64,000 bases of DNA from a bacterium (GTDB taxonomy: Bacteria > Electryoneota > B3-LCP): positions 19,131-83,130 of the forward strand of contig JAPKYS010000043.1 of assembly GCA_026394195.1 (NCBI GenBank), written 5' to 3'. Below are positions 24,584 to 34,561 of the stretch, piece by piece. Position 1 is the first letter of the stretch, and the number at the start of each line of letters is the position of its first letter. The position numbers and the translations under genes are program-made. The notes under the pieces were generated by a model, which worked only from the letters and a program-made list of their open reading frames with translations, did not search any database and had not been told where the DNA came from.

Positions 24584-27049
24584 ATGTCCAATCTTCTGTC
24601 TGACACTGAACAACTCGAACTGCTTGCCGGCTTTGTGGAAGAAAGCAACGAGATGCTGGATGAAGTCGAACCGCAGCTCGTCGAATTGGAGAAGAGTTCG
24701 GATCAATCGGGTCAGGTGGATCCTGACGTCATCAACACCATCTTCAGATTGTTCCACTCGCTGAAGGGCGGCGCTGGCTTTTTGGGATTCACAACGGTCG
24801 GGAAGGTGACTCACACCGCCGAAACACTGCTGGACCTGTTCCGAAAACAAGCTGCTACTTTGAACAGCGACCATATTGACATTCTTATTATCACCTGCGA
24901 TTTCCTGCGTCAGTTGTTCGAGAATATTGACATCAAACACGATGACCTGGGTTTTGAGAATGAAGCGGATGTGATCGTAAGCCGCTTGAAATTGGCGATT
25001 GACGCCATCACCCTGGAACCGGAATCCCAACCGAGGTCTGTTTCCCCGGTACTGGCAGACTCGGTGTCGATTGATCCAGCGCCAGCAGCTCCCGCAGGCC
25101 CCGAGGTTGAAGCCCCTCCGACAGAATCTGAAGTTCCTCAGTTGGTGATCACTCCCGAAATGACGCACCAGTTCACCACTGAAGCAGATGAGTTGCTGGA
25201 AACGGCTGAAGTTGCTCTGCTCAGCCTGGAAAAGGAGAATGATCATCAGGAATATCTGCAGCAAGCCTTTCGGGCGCTGCACAGCTTCAAGGGGAATGCC
25301 GGTTTCTTTGGCTTTTCCGATCTCCAGCGCCTGAGCCATCAGACCGAGACGGTACTTGATTCAATTCGAGGGAATAAAATAGTCGGCGATAACGACCTAT
25401 TTTCGCTGCTTCTGGAAATCGTAGATTCATTGCGGGAAGGCGTCAGCAGAATTTCCCGTGGTGAAGACCCCAAAATTATCGGCATCACTGGCTGGATCAG
25501 CCTGCTCAATGAAACCATCAAACAACCGTCTGCAGCCAAAGCACAGGCAGAACTCTCCGCTGAGGAAGCTATCGTTAAAGCCGCTGAGGAGATCATCGAT
25601 GATCCCCAACAGGATGAAGTGGCTGCTCAGACAGATGTAGACGTCAGTCCGGCAACCGCAAATACAGCGCCGGCACAAAAGGTCTCCGTAAAAATAACCA
25701 CTGACGCTGCAGCTTCGGTGAAGCCCGCGGCTTTAGAACGTAGAACCGTGGAAGATCGGCGCAGCCAGGATCGGCGTACGGAAGACGGGCAGTCCGGTTC
25801 CAAGCAGACGGTGCGCGTCGACGTGGAGAAGTTAGATTCCCTGCTGGATCTGGTCGGTGAACTGGTCATCGCTGAAGCGATGGTGGCGCAAAATCCTGAT
25901 TTGAAAGGTGTGGACCTATCCCTGGACCGCTTTGAAAAATCGGTGATGCAACTGGACAAAATCACCCGCGATCTTCAGGGTATCGCCACCGCCATCCGCA
26001 TGATTCCGTTGGCAGGCACCTTCCGCCACATGATCCGTCTGGTGCGGGACCTGTCGCAGAAAGCAGGCAAAAAGGTCGAATTGCAGCTTATCGGCGAAGA
26101 GACCGAGGTCGATAAAACCGTCATAGAACAGATCAACGATCCGCTGGTTCACATCATCCGCAATTCGATCGATCACGGTATTGAAACTCCGGCGGACCGC
26201 GCTGCTCTGGGTAAAGACCCGGCTGCTTCGGTAACGCTGGAAGCAAAATACGTCGGCGGCGAAGTCTGGATCATGATCACCGATGACGGCAGAGGCTTGA
26301 ACCGTGAGAAGATTTTATCCAAAGCGATCGAGCGCGGACTGATCAGCGGCGACGGATCGGATCTGGAGGAAGAGGCGATCTGGCAGTTGATCTTCCAGCC
26401 GGGTTTCTCGACCGCGGATAAAATCACCGACGTATCAGGTCGCGGCGTCGGTATGGACGTGGTCAAGCGCAATATTGAAAACATCCGTGGGCGCGTAGAC
26501 GTGCGCACCTCTCCATCCAAGGGAACGACCATCATTCTGCGCATTCCTTTGACGCTGGCGATCATCGATGGTATGATCGTTCGGGTCGGCGATACCCGCT
26601 ATACCATTCCGCTGGTGGCTATCAAGGAATCGTTGCGGCCTCGGCTCCAAGACGTCACTCACACCATGGATGGAAAGGAGATCGTCAATATTCGCGGCAT
26701 GCTGCTGCCGGTACTCCGGTTGCACGAGCTCTTCAACGTCCGCGCTGAACATACCGATTTGAGCGAGGGGATTATCATCGTCGTCGAAAATCAGGGTGAA
26801 ACCATCTGTCTCTTCGTAGACGAGCAATTGGGACAGCAACAGATTGTCATCAAGGGACTTTCTGACTACTTCGGAGCGGCACAGTGCGTCTCAGGATGCA
26901 CGATCTTGGGAGACGGGGACATCAGCCTGATCATCGACGTCGCCGGGATCATCGCCATGGCGGAACCGCCAAAGATGCCGGGCGCATCTTGTCTGCGAAA
27001 CGATAACAGAAATATATATTCTGAAAATAGATTACAAGCAACAGTCTAA
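24584..27049 (+). CDS. cheA: Chemotaxis histidine kinase CheA with two HPt domains
   Basis: 821 residues. Two HPt domains lie at the N-terminus: one with phospho-accepting His58 (RLFHSLKGGAGF) and one with His233 (RALHSFKGNAGF). A linker with a repeated DRR pattern follows (about 386-400), then the dimerisation domain (VEKLDSLLDLVGELVIAEAMVAQ), the ATPase domain (IIRNSIDHGIETPADR, GRGLNREKI, GRGVGMDVVKRNIENIRG) and a CheW-like domain (about 655-790). The usual P2 CheY-binding domain is not evident. CheA phosphorylates CheY and CheB at the receptor array. GAGGAAAC precedes the ATG. It heads the che operon. Confidence 0.95.
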   Translation: MSNLLSDTEQLELLAGFVEESNEMLDEVEPQLVELEKSSDQSGQVDPDVINTIFRLFHSLKGGAGFLGFTTVGKVTHTAETLLDLFRKQAATLNSDHIDILIITCDFLRQLFENIDIKHDDLGFENEADVIVSRLKLAIDAITLEPESQPRSVSPVLADSVSIDPAPAAPAGPEVEAPPTESEVPQLVITPEMTHQFTTEADELLETAEVALLSLEKENDHQEYLQQAFRALHSFKGNAGFFGFSDLQRLSHQTETVLDSIRGNKIVGDNDLFSLLLEIVDSLREGVSRISRGEDPKIIGITGWISLLNETIKQPSAAKAQAELSAEEAIVKAAEEIIDDPQQDEVAAQTDVDVSPATANTAPAQKVSVKITTDAAASVKPAALERRTVEDRRSQDRRTEDGQSGSKQTVRVDVEKLDSLLDLVGELVIAEAMVAQNPDLKGVDLSLDRFEKSVMQLDKITRDLQGIATAIRMIPLAGTFRHMIRLVRDLSQKAGKKVELQLIGEETEVDKTVIEQINDPLVHIIRNSIDHGIETPADRAALGKDPAASVTLEAKYVGGEVWIMITDDGRGLNREKILSKAIERGLISGDGSDLEEEAIWQLIFQPGFSTADKITDVSGRGVGMDVVKRNIENIRGRVDVRTSPSKGTTIILRIPLTLAIIDGMIVRVGDTRYTIPLVAIKESLRPRLQDVTHTMDGKEIVNIRGMLLPVLRLHELFNVRAEHTDLSEGIIIVVENQGETICLFVDEQLGQQQIVIKGLSDYFGAAQCVSGCTILGDGDISLIIDVAGIIAMAEPPKMPGASCLRNDNRNIYSENRLQATV

Positions 27050-27062
27050 GAAAGGTTATATC

Positions 27063-27572
27063 ATGGTGGAAAAGAACAAACTCGACGAAGAACTCCTCGA
27101 AATGGAAGAGGAGGATACCCAGGAAGGGAAATATCTGACCTTCGCTATGGGTAACGAAGAATATGGTATTGAAATTCGCAACGTCACGGAAATCATCGGC
27201 ATTCAGAACGTCACCGAACTGCCGGACGTGCCGCCTTACGTCAAAGGCGTCATCAATCTGCGCGGCAAGGTGATCCCGGTCGTCGACGTGAGGCTGCGTT
27301 TTGGACTCCAGGAGCGCGCCTATGACGAACGCACCTGTATCGTCGTCGTCAACCTCAACAAGATGTCGTTAGGTTTGATTGTCGACTCAGTCTCCGAAGT
27401 GCAGGACATTCCAGCTACCGACATTCAACCGCCGCCCCGGGTGAACCAGGGCGAAGCCAGTGTCTACATCCAGGGTTTGGGCAAGGTCGGCAACGAGGTG
27501 AAGATCCTGCTGGACGTCCATCGACTCTTCTTCGACGAAGAGATGGAGCAGATCGCCGTCTCGAACAATTAG
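27063..27572 (+). CDS. cheW: Chemotaxis coupling protein CheW
   Basis: 169 residues. After an acidic N-terminal tail (KLDEELLEMEEEDTQEG) comes a complete CheW domain: YLTFAMGNEEYGIEIRNVTEIIG, LPDVPPYVKGVINLRGKVIPVVDVRLRFG and LIVDSVSEVQDIP. It bridges CheA to receptors at the membrane. It lies 13 bp after cheA with AAAGG before its ATG. Confidence 0.96.
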   Translation: MVEKNKLDEELLEMEEEDTQEGKYLTFAMGNEEYGIEIRNVTEIIGIQNVTELPDVPPYVKGVINLRGKVIPVVDVRLRFGLQERAYDERTCIVVVNLNKMSLGLIVDSVSEVQDIPATDIQPPPRVNQGEASVYIQGLGKVGNEVKILLDVHRLFFDEEMEQIAVSNN

Positions 27573-27776
27573 CGTTGGCATGATGGCGAAATCAGAGTCG
27601 ATTCGTCGCAGGAGAATTTACTCAAGGCACCTTTCGAGTTAAGTAACAAATCGTACAAGGAATAAAATCAAGAGCTGAATTATATCCATCGAACTGACCG
27701 AATGAGAGGCGCTAAAAACACTCGTCAGTAACCGCAGGATTCGATCTGTGCGGGGGGGCAAATAATCAGGATATAA

Positions 27777-30203
27777 ATGGATGACTATAACGCAGGAAGG
27801 GTGGGTAATTGGATGTTAAGTAGCATGAAACTCGGACCAAAACTCATGAGCGGCTTTCTCATCGTCGCTTTGATCGCTACAGTCATCGGGGTGATCGGGT
27901 ATGTCAACCTCAATAACCTGGCGCAGATCAGCACGAGACTCTATGAAGAACGCATGAAGCCTACTGAGGCTTTGAACACAATTGGCGTCGGATTGGAAAA
28001 GATGCGAGGCGATATCTATCGCTACATCTATGTCCCATCGACCCGATCAGAAATGGCGCAGTCAATTTCGGAGCGCATCCAGGACATCAATCAGTGTTCG
28101 GATGAATATCGTAAATTAAATATTACAGACAGAGAGAAAGAGATTCTCTCGAACTTCAGCACGTCCTGGCCTCAAATGCAGCAGGGATATATGGCGCTGG
28201 AAAGAGCTGCCGATGCTGAAAACGAGGCGGAGCTAAATAGCTTGTTAGCGGACGCAAGTTATGTTATCCAGGCGCGTAAAGCCACTATTGGAGCATTGAA
28301 GAATTTGAGCGAGGTCAGCTTTCAAGAGGCGGATAAATTAAACCAGCAAGCCTCCAGCTCAGCGAGCAGCGCCAGTACCATGATGATCATCGCCATGATT
28401 GCAGGTATAGCCCTGGCGATAGGATTCGGTATCATTCTATCCCGCAGCATCACACTGCCGATGACCAGAGGCGTAAAGATGATGCAGGAAATGAGTCAAG
28501 GGCATCTCAGTAACCGTTTAAATCTGAATCGGGGAGATGAGATCGGCGAGCTGACACAAAGCATGGATCAATTCGCTGACGATCTGCAAAACGTGGTCAT
28601 CGGCACCATGAAAAAGATTGCAGATGGTGACGTCAGCATGGAGATCAAGGCGAAGGATAATCAGGATGAAATTACACCGGCGATGAAGCAGATGATCGAA
28701 TCTCTGCGCGGCTTGATCGCTGAAGCAAACATGCTCAGTCAGGCGGCTGTTCAGGGCAAACTCGAAATTCGCGGACAAGCCAATAACTTCAAGGGAGCTT
28801 ATCGTGATATCGTGCAGGGTTTCAACAATACCCTCGATGCAGTCATCAAGCCACTCAACATGGCGGCTGACTACGTCCAGAGAATTTCCAAGGGTGAAAT
28901 CCCGCCCAAAATCACAGACAATTATCAAGGCGATTTCAATTTAATCAAAGAGAACCTCAATACTTGCATCGAGGTACTCGATAATCTGCGCGGTTCGATC
29001 AAGGAGCTTTGCGTCAACGCCTGGGAGGGGAGACTGAAAGATCGCGCCGATTCCACGAAATATCAGGGAACCTATGAGAAAATCGTCCGGGGAATCAATG
29101 AGATGATGGACAATCTGACAAAACCGATCAACGAAGCAACGCTGATATTGGAAAAGGTCGCTCAGGGAGATCTTTCCACCAGCATGAGCGGCGAGTATAA
29201 AGGTGATCACGCCGTTATTAAAAATGCCTTGAACAGCACGCTGGATGCTTTAAACGACATCCTCGGCAACGTCGCCCTCGCCGTCGACCAGATCACGGCA
29301 GGGTCTCAGCAGGTCTCGGATTCCAGCCAGTCTCTCAGCCAGGGCGCTACGGAATCAGCCAGTTCGCTGGAAGAAATCTCATCGTCCATGCAGGAAATGG
29401 CTTCGCAGACCAAGCTGAACGCCGAGAATGCCACCCAGGCGAATCAACTTACTTCATCCGCTCGGAAGAAAGCCGATGAAGGCAATACCCAGATGAAGCA
29501 GATGTTGGGCGCTATGAGCGACATCAACGAATCATCCGGCAGCATCAGCAAGATCATCAAGGTCATCGACGAAATCGCCTTCCAGACCAACCTGCTGGCG
29601 TTAAACGCCGCCGTCGAAGCAGCGCGAGCCGGTGTGCACGGCAAAGGCTTCGCCGTGGTTGCTGAAGAGGTCAGGAATCTGGCACAGCGCAGCGCCAAAG
29701 CCGCCAAAGAGACCACCGAAATGATCGAAGGATCGATCAAGAAGGTGGAAAAAGGCACCGATATCGCCAACGTGACCGCCAAAGCCTTGGGTGATATCGT
29801 TGAAGGTATCACCAAAGTGACCGACCTGGTCAGTGAAATTGCCGCCGCCTCCAATGAGCAGGCGCAGGGCATCGAGCAGACCACGCAGGCGCTGGGGCAG
29901 ATCGACCAGGTTACGCAATCCAACACCGCCAACGCAGAAGAGAGCGCTTCGGCATCCGAAGAACTCTCCAGCCAAGCGCTGCAACTGAAACAGATGCTCA
30001 GCCGCTTCCAGTTGCGCAATGACAACAGTTCGGGACCTGTTTCCTATAGCGCAAGAGCTCCGGTCCGTCAGGCTGCTCCGCGCGTCCCGACAGCCGCGTA
30101 CGAGCCCAAGGCGAAAAACATCAAACGGAACAAGCCGCCGGTCGGCCAGATGACAGCGGACGACGTCATGGCGCTGGACGACACTGATTTCGGGAAGTTT
30201 TAA
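27777..30203 (+). CDS. Methyl-accepting chemotaxis protein with repeated HAMP-like units
   Basis: 808 residues. TM1 about 24-44, a periplasmic four-helix-bundle sensor (about 45-195, with [26 protein letters not shown]), and TM2 about 198-220. Between TM2 and the signalling hairpin lies an unusually long stretch (about 220-490) made of several HAMP-like repeats, each with a P-x-x-x-A and a G(D/E)-(L/I/V) turn. The signalling domain (about 500-770) has the hairpin tip [18 protein letters not shown] and methylation-type helices. The ligand is unknown. It is inside the che operon, 204 bp after cheW, and is the only receptor in the window. Confidence 0.93.
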   Translation: MDDYNAGRVGNWMLSSMKLGPKLMSGFLIVALIATVIGVIGYVNLNNLAQISTRLYEERMKPTEALNTIGVGLEKMRGDIYRYIYVPSTRSEMAQSISERIQDINQCSDEYRKLNITDREKEILSNFSTSWPQMQQGYMALERAADAENEAELNSLLADASYVIQARKATIGALKNLSEVSFQEADKLNQQASSSASSASTMMIIAMIAGIALAIGFGIILSRSITLPMTRGVKMMQEMSQGHLSNRLNLNRGDEIGELTQSMDQFADDLQNVVIGTMKKIADGDVSMEIKAKDNQDEITPAMKQMIESLRGLIAEANMLSQAAVQGKLEIRGQANNFKGAYRDIVQGFNNTLDAVIKPLNMAADYVQRISKGEIPPKITDNYQGDFNLIKENLNTCIEVLDNLRGSIKELCVNAWEGRLKDRADSTKYQGTYEKIVRGINEMMDNLTKPINEATLILEKVAQGDLSTSMSGEYKGDHAVIKNALNSTLDALNDILGNVALAVDQITAGSQQVSDSSQSLSQGATESASSLEEISSSMQEMASQTKLNAENATQANQLTSSARKKADEGNTQMKQMLGAMSDINESSGSISKIIKVIDEIAFQTNLLALNAAVEAARAGVHGKGFAVVAEEVRNLAQRSAKAAKETTEMIEGSIKKVEKGTDIANVTAKALGDIVEGITKVTDLVSEIAAASNEQAQGIEQTTQALGQIDQVTQSNTANAEESASASEELSSQALQLKQMLSRFQLRNDNSSGPVSYSARAPVRQAAPRVPTAAYEPKAKNIKRNKPPVGQMTADDVMALDDTDFGKF

Positions 30204-30214
30204 ACTGAAAATAA

Positions 30215-30252
30215 CCATCGGGGTGGTTGAATCGACTCAACCTCCCCGATGG
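30215..30252. other. Strong hairpin between the receptor gene and cheR
   Basis: CCATCGGGG (30215-30223) pairs with CCCCGATGG (30244-30252) and, after a T-T mismatch, GGTTGA (30225-30230) pairs with TCAACC (30237-30242). No T-run follows, so it is not a standard intrinsic terminator on either strand. It could protect the upstream mRNA from 3' exonucleases or cause partial termination. Confidence 0.55.
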
Positions 30253-30291
30253 AAAATTCTGACTGTGATAATAAGATTAACGGAATAACCG

Positions 30292-31152
30292 ATGACATTG
30301 CAGCAGGAACTTTCAACCATCACGACATTGACACCGCTGACTGACGAAGAATTCGATTTGCTCAGAAACTTGATCTACAATCAATTCGGAATCACGTTAA
30401 GCGCGGAAAAACGCTCATTGGTGGTGGGCCGCCTGAATAAGGTGCTGCGCCAACAGGGTTTTGACAATTTTAAAAGCTACTATCAGTACGTTACCACCGA
30501 TTCGACTGGTCAGGCTCTGGAAACGCTGATAAACCGGGTGTCGACCAACCATACTTTCTTCTGGCGTGAAGCCGACCATTTTGAATTGTTCAAAGAGCAA
30601 GCTCTACTGCAGGTAACCGCTCAACTAAAAGCGCAAAATCGAAAGGACCTGCGCATCTGGTGTTGCGGCTGCTCCTCTGGCGAAGAACCGTATACTCTGG
30701 CCATGTTGTCTCTCGAGTATCTGGGGCTGTCTAATTCTTCATGGGATCTGGGGATACTCGCGACCGACATTTCATCACGGGTGCTTGATCGGGCGAAAGA
30801 AGGAATTTATTCAGAAAAAAGTCTCGAAAACCTGCCCTCGCATTTAAGAATGAAATATTTCAAGAAAACCAATTCAGGTGATTGGGGAGTCATTGATCGC
30901 GTGAAGCAATTGATTCTTTTCCGCCGCATGAATCTGATGAGGAAAGTATGGCCATTTAAAGGAAAATTCTCGATCATCTTCTGTCGTAACGTCATGATCT
31001 ATTTTGATCGTCCGACCAGGGATGATTTGGTCGAACAATTCAACCAATTCCTGGAGAATAATGGGTATCTCTTCATAGGGCATTCGGAATCTTTAGGTAG
31101 AACCAATCAACGTTTCCGGTATTTAAAACCCGCAGTCTATCAAAAGGTATGA
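30292..31152 (+). CDS. cheR: Chemotaxis protein methyltransferase CheR
   Basis: 286 residues. The N-terminal helical domain (about 15-85, with GITLSAEKRSLVVGRLNKVLR) is followed by the SAM-dependent catalytic domain: TNHTFFWREADHFELF, the SAM-binding motif WCCGCSSGEEPYTLAML, FSIIFCRNVMIYFDRPTRD and LFIGHSESL. CheR methylates glutamates of chemoreceptors for adaptation, opposing CheB. The end overlaps cheB by 4 bp. Confidence 0.96.
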   Translation: MTLQQELSTITTLTPLTDEEFDLLRNLIYNQFGITLSAEKRSLVVGRLNKVLRQQGFDNFKSYYQYVTTDSTGQALETLINRVSTNHTFFWREADHFELFKEQALLQVTAQLKAQNRKDLRIWCCGCSSGEEPYTLAMLSLEYLGLSNSSWDLGILATDISSRVLDRAKEGIYSEKSLENLPSHLRMKYFKKTNSGDWGVIDRVKQLILFRRMNLMRKVWPFKGKFSIIFCRNVMIYFDRPTRDDLVEQFNQFLENNGYLFIGHSESLGRTNQRFRYLKPAVYQKV

Positions 31153-32231
31153 CAACCGTGAAGAAGAGAGTTCGAGTCCTGGTCGTCGATGATTCGGCGC
31201 TGGTCAGAATGATTTTAACTAAAGGCTTGGCGCTGGATCCGGACATTGAGGTCGTCGGATCCGCGTCTGATCCAACCATCGCGCTGCAGAAAATTATTCA
31301 ACTCAAGCCTAACGTGCTGACGCTTGACGTAGAAATGCCGAAAATAGACGGGCTGGAGTTCCTCAGACGGTTGATGCCTCGCTACCCGATTCCGGTACTG
31401 ATGGTCAGCGCGCTGACCCAGGGGGGGGCGCAGATTACGTTGGACGCATTAGCCGCCGGCGCGATCGATTTTGTCACCAAACCGAATGTGGACATCGCGA
31501 ATGGGTTAAATGACATGCTTACCGATCTACGCGCCAAAGTGAAGGCAATTGCCAATGTGAACGTCAGTTCCTGGAGACGGGAGAACGCGTCGACTACTCC
31601 GCTTGAGTTGATCGAGAACAGCACTCTGGCACAATCGACTGATAAAGTCATTGCCATTGGCGCCTCTACAGGCGGGACGGAAGCGATTCGTCAAATCATC
31701 ACCCGTTTCTCTACAGCAACGCCGGGTGTGGTCATTGTCCAGCACATGCCACCGGGATTCACCAAAATGTTCGCGGATCGTCTGAATGAACAATGCGCTA
31801 TGACAGTTAAGGAAGCCGCTGACGGCGACAGGGTCATACAGGGAAGAATCTTGATCGCTCCGGGCGATTTTCAGATGAGCGTGATCCGCTCGGGGGGAAC
31901 CTATCTGGTGCAGTGCAAGAAAGGTGAAAAGGTTAATGGGCACTGTCCTTCTGTGGAAGTTCTATTCAATTCAGTCGCTCAATACGCTGGCGCTAACGCC
32001 ATCGGAGTGATGTTGACCGGAATGGGACACGACGGCGCTGACGCAATGCTGAATATGAGCAAGGCTGGGGCTCGAACATTGGCTCAGGATGAAGCCACTT
32101 CAGTGGTTTTTGGTATGCCCAGAGTCGCATTCGAGCGCGGCGGAGTCGAAAGGCTCGTCCCTCTCCCCTCCATGGCTCAAAGCATATTGAATCTGCTCGT
32201 CGAGAGGAAGCAATGGGAATTATCTATGTAG
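31149..32231 (+). CDS. cheB: Protein-glutamate methylesterase CheB
   Basis: 360 residues. Receiver domain with phospho-Asp60 (TLDVEMPKIDGLEFLRRL) and a C-terminal methylesterase with the catalytic triad context: Ser173 in IGASTGGTEAI, His in VQHMPPGFTKMFADRLN and Asp in MLTGMGHDGADAM. It demethylates and deamidates chemoreceptors when phosphorylated by CheA. It overlaps cheR at the start and cheD at the end. Confidence 0.96.
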   Translation: MTTVKKRVRVLVVDDSALVRMILTKGLALDPDIEVVGSASDPTIALQKIIQLKPNVLTLDVEMPKIDGLEFLRRLMPRYPIPVLMVSALTQGGAQITLDALAAGAIDFVTKPNVDIANGLNDMLTDLRAKVKAIANVNVSSWRRENASTTPLELIENSTLAQSTDKVIAIGASTGGTEAIRQIITRFSTATPGVVIVQHMPPGFTKMFADRLNEQCAMTVKEAADGDRVIQGRILIAPGDFQMSVIRSGGTYLVQCKKGEKVNGHCPSVEVLFNSVAQYAGANAIGVMLTGMGHDGADAMLNMSKAGARTLAQDEATSVVFGMPRVAFERGGVERLVPLPSMAQSILNLLVERKQWELSM

Positions 32232-32695
32232 GTGTTGGCGAGCTGGCTGCATCTCGATCACCCGGAGACGTAGTTAAAATCCTGGCTCTCGGATCATGCG
32301 TAGGTGTAATCATGCTCGCGCCCCAGCAGAAGATCGTAGGTCTTCTGCACGTGGCGCTGCCGGATTCTTCGATCAACGCCAAGCGCGGGATCGAAAAACC
32401 GGGCACTTTCGCTGACACGGGCATCCCGCAATTACTGAATGAACTCAAGAAAATGGGGCACCTGAGGGGCAAACTTACAGTGAAGCTTGCAGGCGGCGCC
32501 AGTATCATGGATCCGAACAATACTTTTAATATTGGCAAGCGAAATATTCTGGCGATTAAAAAGATCTTATGGAAATTCGGGTTGGGAGCCATTGCTGAAG
32601 ACCTGGGCGGGAATTACTGCCGCACCTTATCGGTAGACGTCGACAGCGGGTTGGTCACCATTTCATCTCCAGGGAGAGGGACATGGCCACTTTAA
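32213..32695 (+). CDS. cheD: Chemoreceptor glutamine deamidase CheD
   Basis: 160 residues. The catalytic Cys-His context is present: LGSCVGVIMLAP and GLLHVALPDS, followed by the AGGASIMDPNNTFNIGKRNI pattern of CheD. The enzyme deamidates receptor glutamines and in some bacteria works together with CheC. It begins 19 bp inside cheB, with GAGAGGAAGCA before the ATG, and ends 13 bp inside the next gene. Confidence 0.94.
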   Translation: MGIIYVGVGELAASRSPGDVVKILALGSCVGVIMLAPQQKIVGLLHVALPDSSINAKRGIEKPGTFADTGIPQLLNELKKMGHLRGKLTVKLAGGASIMDPNNTFNIGKRNILAIKKILWKFGLGAIAEDLGGNYCRTLSVDVDSGLVTISSPGRGTWPL

Positions 32696-33570
32696 CGCCA
32701 GTACTTCAGGAAGAAGCCATTGCAGAATTGATCAGTGAACGTGTATCCAACGTTCCCCTTCTGCCCCACGTGGTCACCAGACTTCTCGGTATCATGGGTC
32801 GGAATGATCATTCACTGACTGACGTGGTGAAAATTGTGGAAAATGATCTTGGGTTGGCTTCAAGAATCCTGCGAGTTGCCAATTCTGCGGCATTTTCTCC
32901 CCGCCAGGGAATCAGCTCTCTGCAACAAGGGATTCTCCACCTCGGAGAAAAAATGGTTGCCGGCATTGCCATCGGATCCTGCACAGCAAATATTTTCAAC
33001 CGTGAATTGATCGGCTACGAAAGCAGTTCCGGAGAGCTTTGGGATCACTGCTTAAGAACCGCCATTGCCGCAAGAGAAATCACCGCTTCATGCAGTCGGC
33101 GGGTATCCACGGATCTGGCTTTTACCGGAGGATTGCTGCACGACGTCGGTAAAGCCATCATTGATGAATTTCTCAATAAACGGACGCAAATTCTCACCGC
33201 GATGTGTGATAAGGGTGAGGGGGGAGATTTCCTCGACGCAGAGCGTGATTCCATCGGCATCGATCATGCTGACGTGGGTTTTGCCCTGGCTAGGCACTGG
33301 AATTTACCGCCCCAGCTTGCTGCGGTGATAAAATTTCATCACCGCCCCGTAGAAGCTGATCCGGCACAACAAGAATTGGTCTATCTGGTCCACCTGGGTG
33401 ACATTTTAGCCATGTTGGGAGGTACCGGAACCGGTGCGGATACGCTATCCTACAAAATCGATGAAGGTTACCAGCGTTACTTCCAGTTGGGTAAAGACGG
33501 ACTGCCGATCCTGCTGCTGAAGATTGAAGAGGAATTTACCCGCGCCAAATCGGCGGTCTTTGCTGAATGA
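32683..33570 (+). CDS. HDOD-domain protein in the chemotaxis operon
   Basis: 295 residues. A HDOD domain covers about 15-215: SNVPLLPHVVTRLLGIM, VENDLGLASRILRVANSAAF, GLLHDVGKAIIDEFL and LARHWNLPPQLAAVIKFHHRP. Unlike most HDOD proteins it keeps an HD pair (LLHDVGK), so metal-dependent phosphohydrolase activity is possible but not shown. HDOD proteins are signalling output modules, often with receivers. It overlaps cheD and is followed directly by a lone receiver, a likely partner. Confidence 0.88.
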   Translation: MATLTPVLQEEAIAELISERVSNVPLLPHVVTRLLGIMGRNDHSLTDVVKIVENDLGLASRILRVANSAAFSPRQGISSLQQGILHLGEKMVAGIAIGSCTANIFNRELIGYESSSGELWDHCLRTAIAAREITASCSRRVSTDLAFTGGLLHDVGKAIIDEFLNKRTQILTAMCDKGEGGDFLDAERDSIGIDHADVGFALARHWNLPPQLAAVIKFHHRPVEADPAQQELVYLVHLGDILAMLGGTGTGADTLSYKIDEGYQRYFQLGKDGLPILLLKIEEEFTRAKSAVFAE

Positions 33571-33581
33571 GAGGATTACCT

Positions 33582-33977
33582 ATGTTCCAGACCATCATCA
33601 TAGCGGACGATTCAGCCACTGCCAGGATGGTCACCAAACGGTGTCTGGAAATCGCCGGTTATCAACAAGCCATCTTCCTGGAAGCCAGGAATGGCGCAGA
33701 AGCGCTGGAGATTGCGAAGAAAAGCGCCGCTGACCTGTTGGTGACTGACTTGAACATGCCGGAAATGGACGGGACGACTCTGTTGAAGAGAATCAAAGCC
33801 AGCCCCAGAACGACTGATCTGCCCGTGCTGGTAGTCAGTTCGCTGAGCAATCCCGCCAAAGAAGCTGAATTGCTGGCTCTGGGAGCCTTCGCCGTCTTGA
33901 GTAAACCCATATCACCCGCGGTTATCGCGGGGATTCTCGGGAAATTAATGGAACAGCCACAATGGGGGCAGTTATGA
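33582..33977 (+). CDS. Single-domain response regulator
   Basis: 131 residues from the ATG at 33582, chosen because GAGAGGA lies at correct spacing; the frame opens five codons earlier inside the preceding stop. It is a receiver alone: IIIADDSATARMVTKRCLE, phospho-Asp in DLLVTDLNMPEMDG, Ser in VLVVSSLSNPAKE and Lys in VLSKPISP. The role may be a CheY-like output or a regulator of the neighbouring HDOD protein. Confidence 0.88.
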   Translation: MFQTIIIADDSATARMVTKRCLEIAGYQQAIFLEARNGAEALEIAKKSAADLLVTDLNMPEMDGTTLLKRIKASPRTTDLPVLVVSSLSNPAKEAELLALGAFAVLSKPISPAVIAGILGKLMEQPQWGQL

Positions 33978-34561
33978 GTGATATATCGAGGGAGATGGAG
34001 GCTGCTCTGGTCGATTCTGTCAGCCGCACCATGGAAGACATGGCTTTTGAACAGATCGAACAGCTCAGTGAAGCAGACGCCAAAGCCATCTTGGAAGCTC
34101 CACAGATGGGAAATTTCGATGGAGAAAATTCCTACGCCGGGCTCGGTGAGGGGCTGATGTGTTTACCCCAATCCAACGAGCAAATCTGGGCAGCTTTGAA
34201 TCTAATCGATCCGATTCAAGGTGAAATCATCATCGAAGTCCCTCAAGGATACGCTGCCATGATGACTGAGTCTCTGTTCGGACCGGCTGATGATCCCTAT
34301 GCGGAAGATCTCCTGAGGGATGCGCTGGCTGAAGTATTGAATACTTTGGCGGGGTTATTCGTGAAAGCCTTGATTCCGTCGAGTCGCGAATATAGTTTGG
34401 GTTTTCCAGCCACTGGCACAGGAAGCAGCCCGAACTTGCAGCCGGGAGCGAAAACCTGGTATTTTGACCTTAGCGGTCAGATCATGACCGTTACGATGTC
34501 AATTGGAGAATTTGGCGAATTTAATCTCGGGGCAGTAACTCAACGTGAGGTAATCTCATGA
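33974..34561 (+). CDS. CheX-like phosphatase-family protein
   Basis: 195 residues from the ATG at 33974, which overlaps the preceding stop in an ATGA junction; a second in-frame ATG is four codons earlier. The C-terminal two-thirds resemble CheX/CheC proteins: GEIIIEVPQGYAAMMTESLFG, then DALAEVLNTLAGLFVKAL, holding an E-x-x-N pair as used by CheC/CheX to hydrolyse receiver phosphate. The N-terminal 60 residues are acidic and variable. It sits between two receivers, a natural substrate setting. Family assignment is moderate. Confidence 0.72.
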   Translation: MSDISREMEAALVDSVSRTMEDMAFEQIEQLSEADAKAILEAPQMGNFDGENSYAGLGEGLMCLPQSNEQIWAALNLIDPIQGEIIIEVPQGYAAMMTESLFGPADDPYAEDLLRDALAEVLNTLAGLFVKALIPSSREYSLGFPATGTGSSPNLQPGAKTWYFDLSGQIMTVTMSIGEFGEFNLGAVTQREVIS

